Assembly (NCBI RefSeq): GCF_001507435.1
Contig: NZ_LMWH01000217.1
Coordinates: 1 to 64,000, forward strand
Source: Streptomyces sp. NRRL F-5122
Lineage (GTDB): Bacteria; Actinomycetota; Actinomycetes; Streptomycetales; Streptomycetaceae
Direction of reading: 5' to 3'
Length of the DNA: 64,000 nt
A model generated the notes under the pieces. The model saw nothing but the letters and a program-made list of their open reading frames with translations, made no database searches and was not told where the DNA came from. This document shows positions 27,016 to 35,076 of this stretch, piece by piece (position 1 is the first letter of the stretch; every line of letters begins with the position of its first letter). Position numbers and translations under genes: made by a program.

Positions 27016-29334
27016 GTGGGCATCACCCGGACCGACTGGTCCAAGCACTACACCGGCGGGCGAGGCTTCCGGCGGCTCGGGGAGGTGGAGAAGCGCCTGC
27101 TCGTCGAGCACGCCCCGGCACCCGAAGGCGGCCGCGCCCTCGACGTCGGCTGCGGAACCGGCGAGATGGCCGCCTACCTCGCCTCGCTCGGGTACACAGT
27201 CGACGGCGTGGACTTCGCGTCGGGCGCGCTCGATCGAGCCCGCGAAGAGCAAGCCGAGGTGAAGGGAGTGCGCTGGCTGTGCCTGGACGTGGAGCACGAC
27301 GACCTGACCGACCTCGCCGAGGACGGTTACGACCTGATCGTCCTGCGGCTGTCCATCGCCTTCATCCGCGATCGTGCCCGAGTCCTGCGCCGTCTGGCCG
27401 CGCGGCTGCGCGAGGGCGGGGTGCTCGTCATCATCACGCCGGTCGTGGAGCACACCGCGCCAGAGCGGCGCAACATCGCGCTGGACGAGAAGGAACTCGC
27501 CGCGATCACCGATGGCTTCGAGCACGTCGAACGGTTCGACGCGGAGGGCTTGGGGGTGCTGGCCTTGCGCGGGCCGGCTGCGTCGTTCAGCTCGAAGGAG
27601 AAGCTACGGCCCGAGCCGCAGGCCGTCCTCGGTGCCGCCACTGTGGTCACCGACGTGTCCGGCCGGGTCCTGCTGGGCCGCTCCATCCAGGGTATGTGGG
27701 AGCTGCCCGGAGGCCGCATCGAGACAGGCGAGGCCGCACCGGCAGCCGCTGTGCGGGAGTTGGCGGAGGAGACCGGGCTGACGGCGGACGAGGCGGACGC
27801 TCACGTCATCACCGTGCTCCACGACGACCGGCTGGATGTGCGCCGCATCACCGCCGTGGTCCGCGTCACCAATTGGAACGGCGAACTCGGTCTGCCCGAG
27901 CCGCACCGATTCGTGCGCTGGGAGTGGCATGACCTCAACACCCTGGACACTCTGGGGAAGATCTTCGCGCCCAGCGCCCAGGCTCTCACCGCGGTGTGGC
28001 CCGGAGTGCTGCCCCAACTGCCACCTGTCCGCTCCTACGAGTGCGTCACCGCCGCCCCACCCGTGCACGGGGAGCCTGCCGAGGCGATCCGGTTGCGCGA
28101 GCGGATGGCGGACACCGTGATCGGCAAGGGCTGGGCGCCCTCACCGCGGGTCCATGCCGCGCTGCGCGGGGTCCCCCGGCACCGGTTCGTGCCTGAGGCT
28201 CCATTGGAGACGGCCTATCACGACGACCTCGCCGTGGTGACAGTCGGGGAGTCGCCCCAGACCGCGCTCAGCTCCGTTTCCGCGGCCTGGCTGCAGGCCG
28301 ACATGATCGAACAACTCCGGCTGGAGCCGGGTACGACCGTGCTGGAAGTCGGATCGGGTGGGTACAACGCCGAGCTCCTGGCGCACGTCCTCGGCGAAGG
28401 CGGCCGCGTGGTCACCGTGGACATCGACCCATACGTGGTGCACCGCACCCGGCGGCTGTGTGCGGAAGCCGGCAGCGGCCGGGTCACCGCGGTCCTCGGC
28501 GACGGCAGACACGGCGCACCACCCCATCACGTCCCGGCCGGCGGGTTCGGCGGCGTGATCATCACGCACAACGCGTACGACATCGCCCCGGCCTGGCGCG
28601 AACAAATCGCGGAGGGAGCACGGCTGGTCGTGCCGCTGGAGATCGGCGGATACACCCGCTCGCTCACCCTGGCCAGGCGTGGCGACGTGCTGCATACGGA
28701 GCACTGGACGTACTGCGGGTTCGTGCGGGACCGGGGCGCAGCCGCCCGCACAGCCCCGGCCGTCCGCTTGGCCGACGACGAAGTCACAGTGCGGTGGGAG
28801 GACGGGGAGCCTGGTGACGCCGCGGGGCTCGACAAGGCGCTGCGCGGGCCGCGGCACGAACTCACCACCGACCTCGTAACCCGAGGTGCATTCAATTTCG
28901 AGACCTTGCAGATCTACGCCGCGACGACGCTGGCAGGGTTCTGCCGCCTGGCCGCCCCGCAGGGTTCCACGCTGGTTTCGCAGCAGGACGCTGCCGCGAC
29001 GGTGACGGACGGCTCCCTCGCCTACCTGACCCACCGCAAGGTCAAGGACGCCCCGCACCCGGACAACCGTCTCACCGAGTTCCTCATCCACGCCTACGGC
29101 CCGGCCGCCAACAAGCTCGCGGAACGCTTCGCCGACTGCGTGCGGACTTGGGACCGGAAGGTGCGCGAGAGCGGCTACCCATCGATGACCGTCCACCCGG
29201 CCGGCACGCCTGACGAGCAACTGCCTGCCGGTGACGTGCTCGACAAACCGTCGGCGAGGCTCGTCTTCCAGTGGCCGGGCCGTGTTCCCGGGGGTGCGCA
29301 GGGCCTGCACGCAGCAGGGGGACAGCGTGCCTGA
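27016..29334 (+). CDS. Methyltransferase-Nudix-PCMT fusion, FxLD-system type
   Basis: 772 residues from a GTG behind GAGGAG. Residues 1-190: class I SAM methyltransferase (GGRALDVGCGTGEMAAYLAS). Residues 195-330: Nudix domain with a perfect box (GGRIETGEAAPAAAVRELAE then ETGL). Residues 350-770: PCMT-like methyltransferase of the type annotated in FxLD lanthipeptide loci: LRGVPRHRFVPEAPLETAYH, SSVSAAWLQADM, motif I VLEVGSGGYNAELLA, and the diagnostic tail VYPAGTPDD-like (VHPAGTPDEQLPAGDVLDK). All catalytic motifs look intact. FxLD methyltransferases modify RiPP precursors; no FxLD precursor, LanB or LanC homologue lies here. The fusion suggests sequential methylation with nucleotide clean-up or hydrolysis. 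Confidence 0.9.
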   Translation: MGITRTDWSKHYTGGRGFRRLGEVEKRLLVEHAPAPEGGRALDVGCGTGEMAAYLASLGYTVDGVDFASGALDRAREEQAEVKGVRWLCLDVEHDDLTDLAEDGYDLIVLRLSIAFIRDRARVLRRLAARLREGGVLVIITPVVEHTAPERRNIALDEKELAAITDGFEHVERFDAEGLGVLALRGPAASFSSKEKLRPEPQAVLGAATVVTDVSGRVLLGRSIQGMWELPGGRIETGEAAPAAAVRELAEETGLTADEADAHVITVLHDDRLDVRRITAVVRVTNWNGELGLPEPHRFVRWEWHDLNTLDTLGKIFAPSAQALTAVWPGVLPQLPPVRSYECVTAAPPVHGEPAEAIRLRERMADTVIGKGWAPSPRVHAALRGVPRHRFVPEAPLETAYHDDLAVVTVGESPQTALSSVSAAWLQADMIEQLRLEPGTTVLEVGSGGYNAELLAHVLGEGGRVVTVDIDPYVVHRTRRLCAEAGSGRVTAVLGDGRHGAPPHHVPAGGFGGVIITHNAYDIAPAWREQIAEGARLVVPLEIGGYTRSLTLARRGDVLHTEHWTYCGFVRDRGAAARTAPAVRLADDEVTVRWEDGEPGDAAGLDKALRGPRHELTTDLVTRGAFNFETLQIYAATTLAGFCRLAAPQGSTLVSQQDAAATVTDGSLAYLTHRKVKDAPHPDNRLTEFLIHAYGPAANKLAERFADCVRTWDRKVRESGYPSMTVHPAGTPDEQLPAGDVLDKPSARLVFQWPGRVPGGAQGLHAAGGQRA

Positions 29335-29422
29335 CTCGCACGGACCAATCCCCGTGCGCGGCCGCTCACCCGCCATCTGACCTCACCACAGCACCACCCT
29401 CCTCAAGAAGGGCTTCCAACCC

Positions 29423-30216
29423 GTGGCGACACCCACTCCCCCGCCGTCCGAGCCGGAGCCTTCCTCCATGCTCGGAGTGTTCGCCCACCCCGACGACGAG
29501 AGCCTCCTGGCCGGCGGCGTGCTCGCCCAGCACGCCGCTGCCGGTGCCCGCACGGCGGTCGTCACCACGACCTGGTCCCAAGACAGTCCGCGGGCCACCG
29601 AACTCTCCAACGCTTCGGCAGTGCTCGGCGCGGACGCGTCGCGGCTGCTCGGGTACCGCGACGCCCGCAACAAGGCGTCGGCACCCGGGCGGCCCCGATG
29701 GTGCGACGTGGACTTGGACGAGGCCGTCGCCCAAGTGGTGGCCCACATTCGGGAGTTCCGTCCTACGGTCGTAGTGACTCATGACGTGCTCGGCCAACTC
29801 ACCGGACATCCGGATCATCGGCGCACCCACCAGGTGGCGCTCCTCGCGGTCGAGGCTGCCGCTCTCACCCATCTCTACGCCGAGGCCGGAGAGCCGTGGC
29901 AGACCAGCGCTCTCTACGCGACCACACATCCCCACTCCGGGATCGGCGACCTGGGACCCTCCTCCAAGGGGTCGGCAAGACGCTCCTGACTGTGCCGGAC
30001 GAGTACGCGACCGCCACCGTGGACGTCACGGCCTGGCTCGATCAGAAGTGGGCCGCGATCCGCTCTCACCGCAGCCAGCTCGTGAGCCAGCGGCCACTGC
30101 CGGCGCTTCTCTCCCGGCTCGACGGCGAGCGCCGCGAACGAATCCTCCGCACCGAGTACTTCACCCAGCTCCGCATGGCGCCGGGAGCTCCCGGTCTGCG
30201 GAACTTGACGCCCTGA
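29423..30216 (+). pseudogene. PIG-L/LmbE deacetylase, frameshifted
   Basis: From a GTG behind AAGAAGGG the frame gives LGVFAHPDDESLLAGGVLAQ, the AHPDDE zinc motif, and later GHPDHRRTHQ, the second zinc motif. Near 29960 the frame fails (stop at 29989) while the adjacent frame continues LLQGVGKTLLTVPDEYATAT and RTEYFTQLR to a stop at 30216. A single-base loss joins the two into a normal length of about 265 residues. The family removes acetyl groups from GlcNAc-type sugars (MshB, antibiotic deacetylases). The N-terminal zinc site is intact, but the C-terminal quarter is lost unless the shift is an error. It is last in the operon. Confidence 0.82.
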
Positions 30217-30417
30217 CGTGCTCGGCGCGCTGATAGTTGCCATGAACAAGGCCGTCAGTCTGGAGCGGAACCGTCAGGTGTCCGGCTGGAACTGGTTGCA
30301 CGGTTACGTATCTGACCAGCCGGCGGCGCGACCACCGACTCGAAGCTCCAGCTCGGCCCAGTGGACGAAGCACAGATCATCGAGTATCTCGACCAGGCCG
30401 GTGATCGCGCCGTGTCG

Positions 30418-31875
30418 TCACAGACCTGCTTGATCAACCATCTGGCGCATCGTGACCACGGAAAGCATCCGGTTCGCGGCAGCTCCTGCGGCAATGACGG
30501 AGTCGGCGGACCCGAGCAGTTCGATCAGCCGGTCGGCTGGGATGGCAGGGTTGGTCGCGGCACGACCTCGGACAGCGTCATCGCCGTCGGCCAGCAGGAT
30601 CTCGAGCGTGTCGGCCGACAAACCGGGATGTGCTGCGGCGACCGCACGGTCGTGGGCTTCATCGGAACCGGCCAGGCGAGTGGCGGCATCGGCGGGGAAG
30701 TTCTTGTGGGCGAGCATGTCCCATCGGCTGTAGCTGGTCCACTGTTCGACGATCTGGGTCAACAGCCAGCCGGGGGCATTCGACTGCCGCTCGCACACGA
30801 ACAGTCGAACCGCGAAGCTTTCGTCCCGGGCGAGGATCTCGACAATCTCCTCCGGTAGATCGGGCCGCATGGCCAGGGTCTTGCGGAAGATCTGATGACG
30901 GCTTCGGGCGAAGGCAAGTTGTTCTTGCTCGGACAGGTCCTCAGTGAGCAGCCAGCCGACGATGTCGCTGCTCCGGTCGTTGTAGTCGACTGGTATCGAC
31001 TCGCGCAACGCCGGATCGAGGCCGCGCCGTGCGACAACAGCCGCGCGAACCTGGTTGTCCGGATCGTGCGTCAAGTCCGCGACATACTCGGCTGACAGCG
31101 TCGGGTTGGCCGCCACCGCCGCGCGAAAGTCCGGACTGGCCATGAAGCGGTCGGTCAGACCGGCGTCAAGGTCGACCACTTCGGCGATCTGCCCCAGCAG
31201 ACCCCTGCCGTACTCATTGTCTGCGGCGGAGTCGAGGTCGGCAAGCATGGCGTGTGCTGCCTCTGCGGGAAGCGGACCGTCCAGGCGGAGCAGGAGCATC
31301 TGCCGGCCGAAGGCGCCGGTCACCCGCGCCAGGAGTTCTCCGATCCGATCGGTCGGGGCCGAAGGCCATTCGGCAGCAGCAATGGCCGCCGTTCGCGGGT
31401 CCGAGTCATTGAGCATCACGGCCCGCACGTCGTCTGGCAGATGACGGTTGAAGCCCAGCGCGCGGCGGACCTTCGGCTCCGTGTCGCGGGACAGTACTTC
31501 GTAGACCTCGCGCGACAGTGGGTCTGGGATTCGGCGCCCGTGCACGCCGGAGGTGGTGAAGTACTCCGCTCCTTCAGCCAGCCGACCCCGCACCCGCGGG
31601 TCAGCATCGCTTGCAAGGACGACCTGAACCGCAGCTGGGAGGTTCGGATTCGAGGCGAGACCCAACCGCACGGCCACATCAGGGTCGGAGGCAAGCGCCG
31701 CCGCAGCCTCCGCGGGGAGGTCGCGGCGCTGGGCCAGCCCAGACCGATCGATGTTCGCCGCCGTCAGACGAATCAGGACCTCCGCAGGCGCCGAGGGATT
31801 GCCGGCCAGACCACGCAGCAGCACTTCCAGGGCCGGTTGCGCGATGTCGGGAAGTTCGAAGGAAACAGGCACCAT
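30418..31875 (-). CDS. Leucine-rich repeat variant (LRV) protein
   Basis: 485 residues built almost wholly of helical repeats of about 24 residues with the pattern LAxNPxxPxxVLxxLAxDxDxxVR (for example LASNPNLPAAVQVVLASDAD, then LASDPDVAVRL; NPAIPADRLIELLGSAD near the end). It is the actinomycete LRV type without the N-terminal iron-sulphur module, as no Cys cluster is seen. Such solenoids act as binding scaffolds; no target is known. The ATG at 31875 gives the point where repeat-like text begins. It is monocistronic and points toward the PIG-L gene. Confidence 0.85.
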   Translation of the reverse strand: MVPVSFELPDIAQPALEVLLRGLAGNPSAPAEVLIRLTAANIDRSGLAQRRDLPAEAAAALASDPDVAVRLGLASNPNLPAAVQVVLASDADPRVRGRLAEGAEYFTTSGVHGRRIPDPLSREVYEVLSRDTEPKVRRALGFNRHLPDDVRAVMLNDSDPRTAAIAAAEWPSAPTDRIGELLARVTGAFGRQMLLLRLDGPLPAEAAHAMLADLDSAADNEYGRGLLGQIAEVVDLDAGLTDRFMASPDFRAAVAANPTLSAEYVADLTHDPDNQVRAAVVARRGLDPALRESIPVDYNDRSSDIVGWLLTEDLSEQEQLAFARSRHQIFRKTLAMRPDLPEEIVEILARDESFAVRLFVCERQSNAPGWLLTQIVEQWTSYSRWDMLAHKNFPADAATRLAGSDEAHDRAVAAAHPGLSADTLEILLADGDDAVRGRAATNPAIPADRLIELLGSADSVIAAGAAANRMLSVVTMRQMVDQAGL

Positions 31876-32573
31876 CACATGGTGCCAGTCCCGCTGCTGG
31901 AGTTGTCCTGCTCCATGGACGCCGCATGTACCTTCGGCAGCGTGATCTTCTCCGGGGCGGACTGCCGATGAACTACACAGCCGAGGCCCCGGCCGTGTGG
32001 TCCCTCCACGACGCCCTGACCTGCGACGATGCGTAGACCTGGGCAGATTCCCCCGCATCTTCCCCGATCTTCACCGATTCCCAGGCGGCGCCCTCATGTT
32101 CCCGCGCGACCATGAGGGATCATCCCTGCCGCGTCTCCCGCACAATCGGATGCCCGCAGGGTTCTGACCTGTGTCCTTCCGCCCCACCCCAACCCACGCC
32201 GGCCAGGCCTGCGCACCTGACGCCAGGTCGGCTGAAACCGGTAAGCGCACGAGGCATAGAAGCCGAGCCAGCGCCGGTTGACGGCGCCCGCAATCATCCC
32301 CAGCAGCATCCGACGTACCGGGGCCCGCGCCCTGCGCCAGGTGCGAGTAGTGCCCGAACCGCACTCGAACCGGGTCCATACAGGCCTGTGACCTGCGGCG
32401 ATGCGATGGTCTCCCCGAATCTCTCCGGATTTCCATGGATCTTCACGCATTCCGTCGTGCTGCGACCTGCGCCGTGTTCCCGTGGGAACACGGCGGGAGT
32501 AGGCCCCTGACGCTCCGTCAGGACCTCCCCGCCCCGCCAGCTGGGGGCGAGAAACCTTGCACGCAGGGGCCGG
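31876..32573. other. Non-coding region
   Basis: No gene is recognised. Two short, related, relatively AT-rich stretches at about 32050-32090 and 32408-32455 share GTGAAGATC-type text on the minus strand. A perfect hairpin follows at 32470-32495 and another small one, CTGACG-CTC-CGTCAG, at about 32508-32522. Confidence 0.4.
32470..32495. repeat. Perfect 12-base inverted repeat
   Basis: CGCCGTGTTCCC and GGGAACACGGCG are perfect complements around GT. It may be an operator or a terminator; with a two-base loop a protein-binding palindrome is more likely than an RNA hairpin. No flanking gene is clear. Confidence 0.6.
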
Positions 32574-32855
32574 CTACTTCGCGTCATGCCGCCTAGCCAG
32601 CTGTACACGCACGCCGCCGCGGCACGACGACCAATCCTGGCCGCGCTCCAAAGCCTCGCCCCCCTCATCGAGCATGAGGGCCCTCACAACCTCTGCCCCC
32701 CGCCGCATGTTTTCCCAAGCGCCAGCACCACGGAACATCCGTCGCGCCCCGTCCACAGAGCGATCCAAAACCGTCACCGCAGCAGCCAGATCGGCTACTT
32801 CCGCCCCAGCAACGCTTACACCGTCGAGCGACCATGACATCCACAAATGACCCAC
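32574..32855 (-). CDS. Small hypothetical protein
   Basis: 93 residues (GTG at 32855; an internal ATG at 32840 gives 88). It begins MSWSLDGVSVAGAEVADLAA and continues as one helical acidic protein (MRRGAEVVRALMLDEGGEAL). Amino acid balance is better than for random high-GC frames. It is not recognised and has no operon partner. It may be a small actinomycete protein of unknown function or a chance frame. Confidence 0.4.
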   Translation of the reverse strand: MGHLWMSWSLDGVSVAGAEVADLAAAVTVLDRSVDGARRMFRGAGAWENMRRGAEVVRALMLDEGGEALERGQDWSSCRGGVRVQLARRHDAK

Positions 32856-33071
32856 AACCTCACAGTCCCACCCTCAGTCACCAGTCTCCAGTGGAGGCGT
32901 GGATCGCACACGGAGAAGGCGGACCGGCAGCGGCTCTACCGGGCCCCCTCCTGCGGTTATGGATCAGGCGTGAGGGTGTGCCATAGGTGAATAAATGCGC
33001 AGATCGCTCGTTCTTTTATGCCAAACGCTCGGATCATTGGCCGATGTGGTTGTCTCGCTGATATTGGTTGC

Positions 33072-33690
33072 GTGCACATACTGCACGATCGCCTTGCGCG
33101 GGCACGCGCCTCCGGCGCCGTCTTCGCCCGGACGGTGGCCGAGCCGCCGTGGGGGCTGCGGCCGGCCGGCTCGATCCAGCGGTTTGTGCACACCATCGTC
33201 CGGGGCAGGGGATGGCTGGCTCGACGACCCCGCCGGCGCGGTGGAACTCGTGCCGAGCCAGGTGATGCTCGTCCGCGGCGGCCCCGATCACCACATCGGC
33301 CACGAGCCGGACGCCGGGTGCCTCAACCGGAGGACTTCCGGACCCGGCACGCCTACGACGGGGGTGCCGAGGACCCGCGGGCGACCGTCATCCTCTGTGG
33401 CGCCTACCGGTTCTCTGGCGACATCGGCAGCGGGATACCGGAGGCACTGCCGCAGGTGCTGACCTGTCAGTGGCGGTCGGCGATCCGCTGACGTGATCGC
33501 GCCGCTCTCGCACGACTGGTCACCCCTGAGCCCGGCCAACCTACCGTGCTGGACCGGCTCCTCGACGTTCTCCTGGTGCTCGCCATCTGCAACGGCTTCA
33601 GCCGCAGCCCGACCGCACCCCGCTGGTAACAGGCATCCGCGGATCCCAGGCTGAACGCCGCGCTGTAGGCCATGCACGAGAACGCCGGCC
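33072..33690 (+). pseudogene. AraC-family regulator, broken and missing its DNA-binding domain
   Basis: A cupin_6-type N-terminal domain is spread over several frames: LARARASGAVFARTVAEPPW (33072 frame), DDPAGAVELVPSQVMLVRGG and DHHIGHEPDAGC (next frame), then DPRATVILCGAYRFSGDIG (first frame again), and VLDRLLDVLLVLAICNGFSR later. At least three shifts occur. Text ends with MHENAGH at about 33690, where the linker to the AraC helix-turn-helix should begin, and abuts a reversed aldo/keto reductase fragment. It is inactive. Confidence 0.75.
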
Positions 33691-34250
33691 ACCAAAGGCC
33701 ATCGCGAGGTGGGTCATCGGCAGGCCGGCCTTCTCGGCGAGCGGGACGAGCTGTTCGACCACATCGAGCTTGCGCCCGTCGTTGAAGTGCTGCGGCATGG
33801 TGCCGGCGCCGTGGGTGTCGGTCAGCTTGCCCTTGCGGTAGTGGCCGGTGAGCAGCCCCTGGCCGAGCGGACTCCAGACCAGCGTGCCTATCCCGTAGCG
33901 CTGACAGGTAGGTAGCACCTCGCGTTCGATGCTCCGGTTGATGATCGCGTACGGCGGCTGCTCGGTGCGGAAGCGCTCCAGACCTCGCCGTTCGACAACT
34001 CACTGCGCCTCGCCGTCGTCCGAGGCCGGGAAGGTCGACGCGCCGATCGTGCAGACCTTGCCGCTGTGGACCAGATCGGACAGTGCCGACAGGGTTTCCT
34101 CCACGTCCACCGTCGGGTCGGGGTGGTGAATCTGGTACAGGTCGAGGTGATCGGTCTGCAGGCGGCGCAGAGAAACCCGGCACGCCGAGCTGGCGGCGCA
34201 TCGCGGCAATGTGCACGTCCAGCACCTCCTGGTAGGGCGGGAGAGGGCGG
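33691..34250 (-). pseudogene. Aldo/keto reductase, frameshifted and truncated
   Basis: [20 protein letters not shown] and [20 protein letters not shown] belong to the AKR barrel. Other frames give ERFRTEQPPYAIIN-like text, then QRYGIGTLVWSPLGQGLLTG and LVPLAEKAGLPMTHLAMAF. The Lys/His catalytic region upstream is missing and the C-terminal 80-90 residues are lost at the junction with the AraC remnant. Multiple shifts make it non-functional. The two genes were convergent before a deletion joined them. Confidence 0.75.
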
Positions 34251-34323
34251 CGATGCTAGGTAGCGGGACACTGGATTGGCTCCTTCAAAGGCAGTAAGAG
34301 ATGGAAGAGTGGATTGTCCCTAT

Positions 34324-34344
34324 TGTCTTGAATGACTCAAGACA
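34324..34344. promoter_or_regulatory. Fur-type palindrome
   Basis: TGTCTTGA-ATGAC-TCAAGACA has perfect 8-base arms around five bases. It lies in an AT-richer stretch about 220 bases before the Fur-family gene, where a promoter is expected. TTGA-N5-TCAA cores resemble sites of Fur/PerR-like regulators. Autoregulation is plausible. Confidence 0.6.
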
Positions 34345-34561
34345 CTAGAGTAAATCGAGACAGCCGAACAGCCCATGTCGCCCGGGGCAGGACGCCTCCG
34401 AGATCACGACCTCGCGACTTTGAGCGGCTTCGAAGCCGGTGCGGAGAGGCCCTCGGGCTCGTAACTCACCCAGAAGAGGAACGATGGCCAAGTTTCGAGC
34501 AGGCTCGGGTCTTGTGCATCAGGGCACCCATCGGGCCGAGACAGCAGGCAAGGATCGAGAT

Positions 34562-34999
34562 GTGTACGACCCCATGGCTCGAGCCGCGGCGCGCTTGCGT
34601 GAGGCGGAGCTTCGGGTGACCGTGCAGCGCATGGCGGTGCTCACCGCCATCGAGGAATTGGGCGGCCACCCCGATGCCGAGGCCGTCCGGGGTCGGGCGC
34701 AAGAGGTCACAGGCGGGCTGTCCCTGCAGGCCACCTACAACGTCTTGCGCGTTCTCACGGAGGTCGGCCTGGTCCGCTGTACGCAGATCACCGGCCAGCA
34801 GGCCCGGTACGAGGCCGAGCGGCACAACAATCATCACCACTTCGTGTGCCGGTTTTGTGGCGACATCATCGATGTGGATTGCGTTATCGGCGAGGCTCCG
34901 TGTCTTGTGGCCGACCTGCCCGAGTCCTATCGGGTGGACGAGGCTGCGGTGACCTTCTGGGGCGCGTGCCCGCGCTGCGCCCCCGCCGAGCACGGCTGA
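34562..34999 (+). CDS. Fur-family repressor (CatR/FurA/PerR-like)
   Basis: 145 residues with the winged helix RVTVQRMAVLTAIEELGGHP and GGLSLQATYNVLRVLTEVGL. The metal-binding hinge is RHNNHHHFVCRFCGDIIDVD, and a second CxxC, CPRCAP, near the C terminus completes a structural zinc site. This arrangement is typical of Streptomyces peroxide/iron regulators. Start choice is uncertain: GTG at 34562 has AGGA at the right distance; ATG at 34574 and an ATG at 34484 behind AGAGGA are alternatives. No catalase or catalase-peroxidase gene follows; instead SpoIIE-like genes do, which is unusual for this family. Confidence 0.9.
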   Translation: MYDPMARAAARLREAELRVTVQRMAVLTAIEELGGHPDAEAVRGRAQEVTGGLSLQATYNVLRVLTEVGLVRCTQITGQQARYEAERHNNHHHFVCRFCGDIIDVDCVIGEAPCLVADLPESYRVDEAAVTFWGACPRCAPAEHG

Positions 35000-35076
35000 T
35001 CGTTCCGCGACACGGCGCCCATCCAGCCTCGCGACGTTCAGCTTCAGAGATTGCCCCTGCGTATAGGACCATCACC

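Noticed and set aside
28141..29376. 411-residue minus-strand open frame
   Set aside because: Shadow of the fusion methyltransferase, whose motifs are intact on the plus strand.
21877..30216. Full FxLD lanthipeptide cluster
   Set aside because: No FxLD precursor, LanB-like dehydratase or LanC cyclase was found in the operon or near it.
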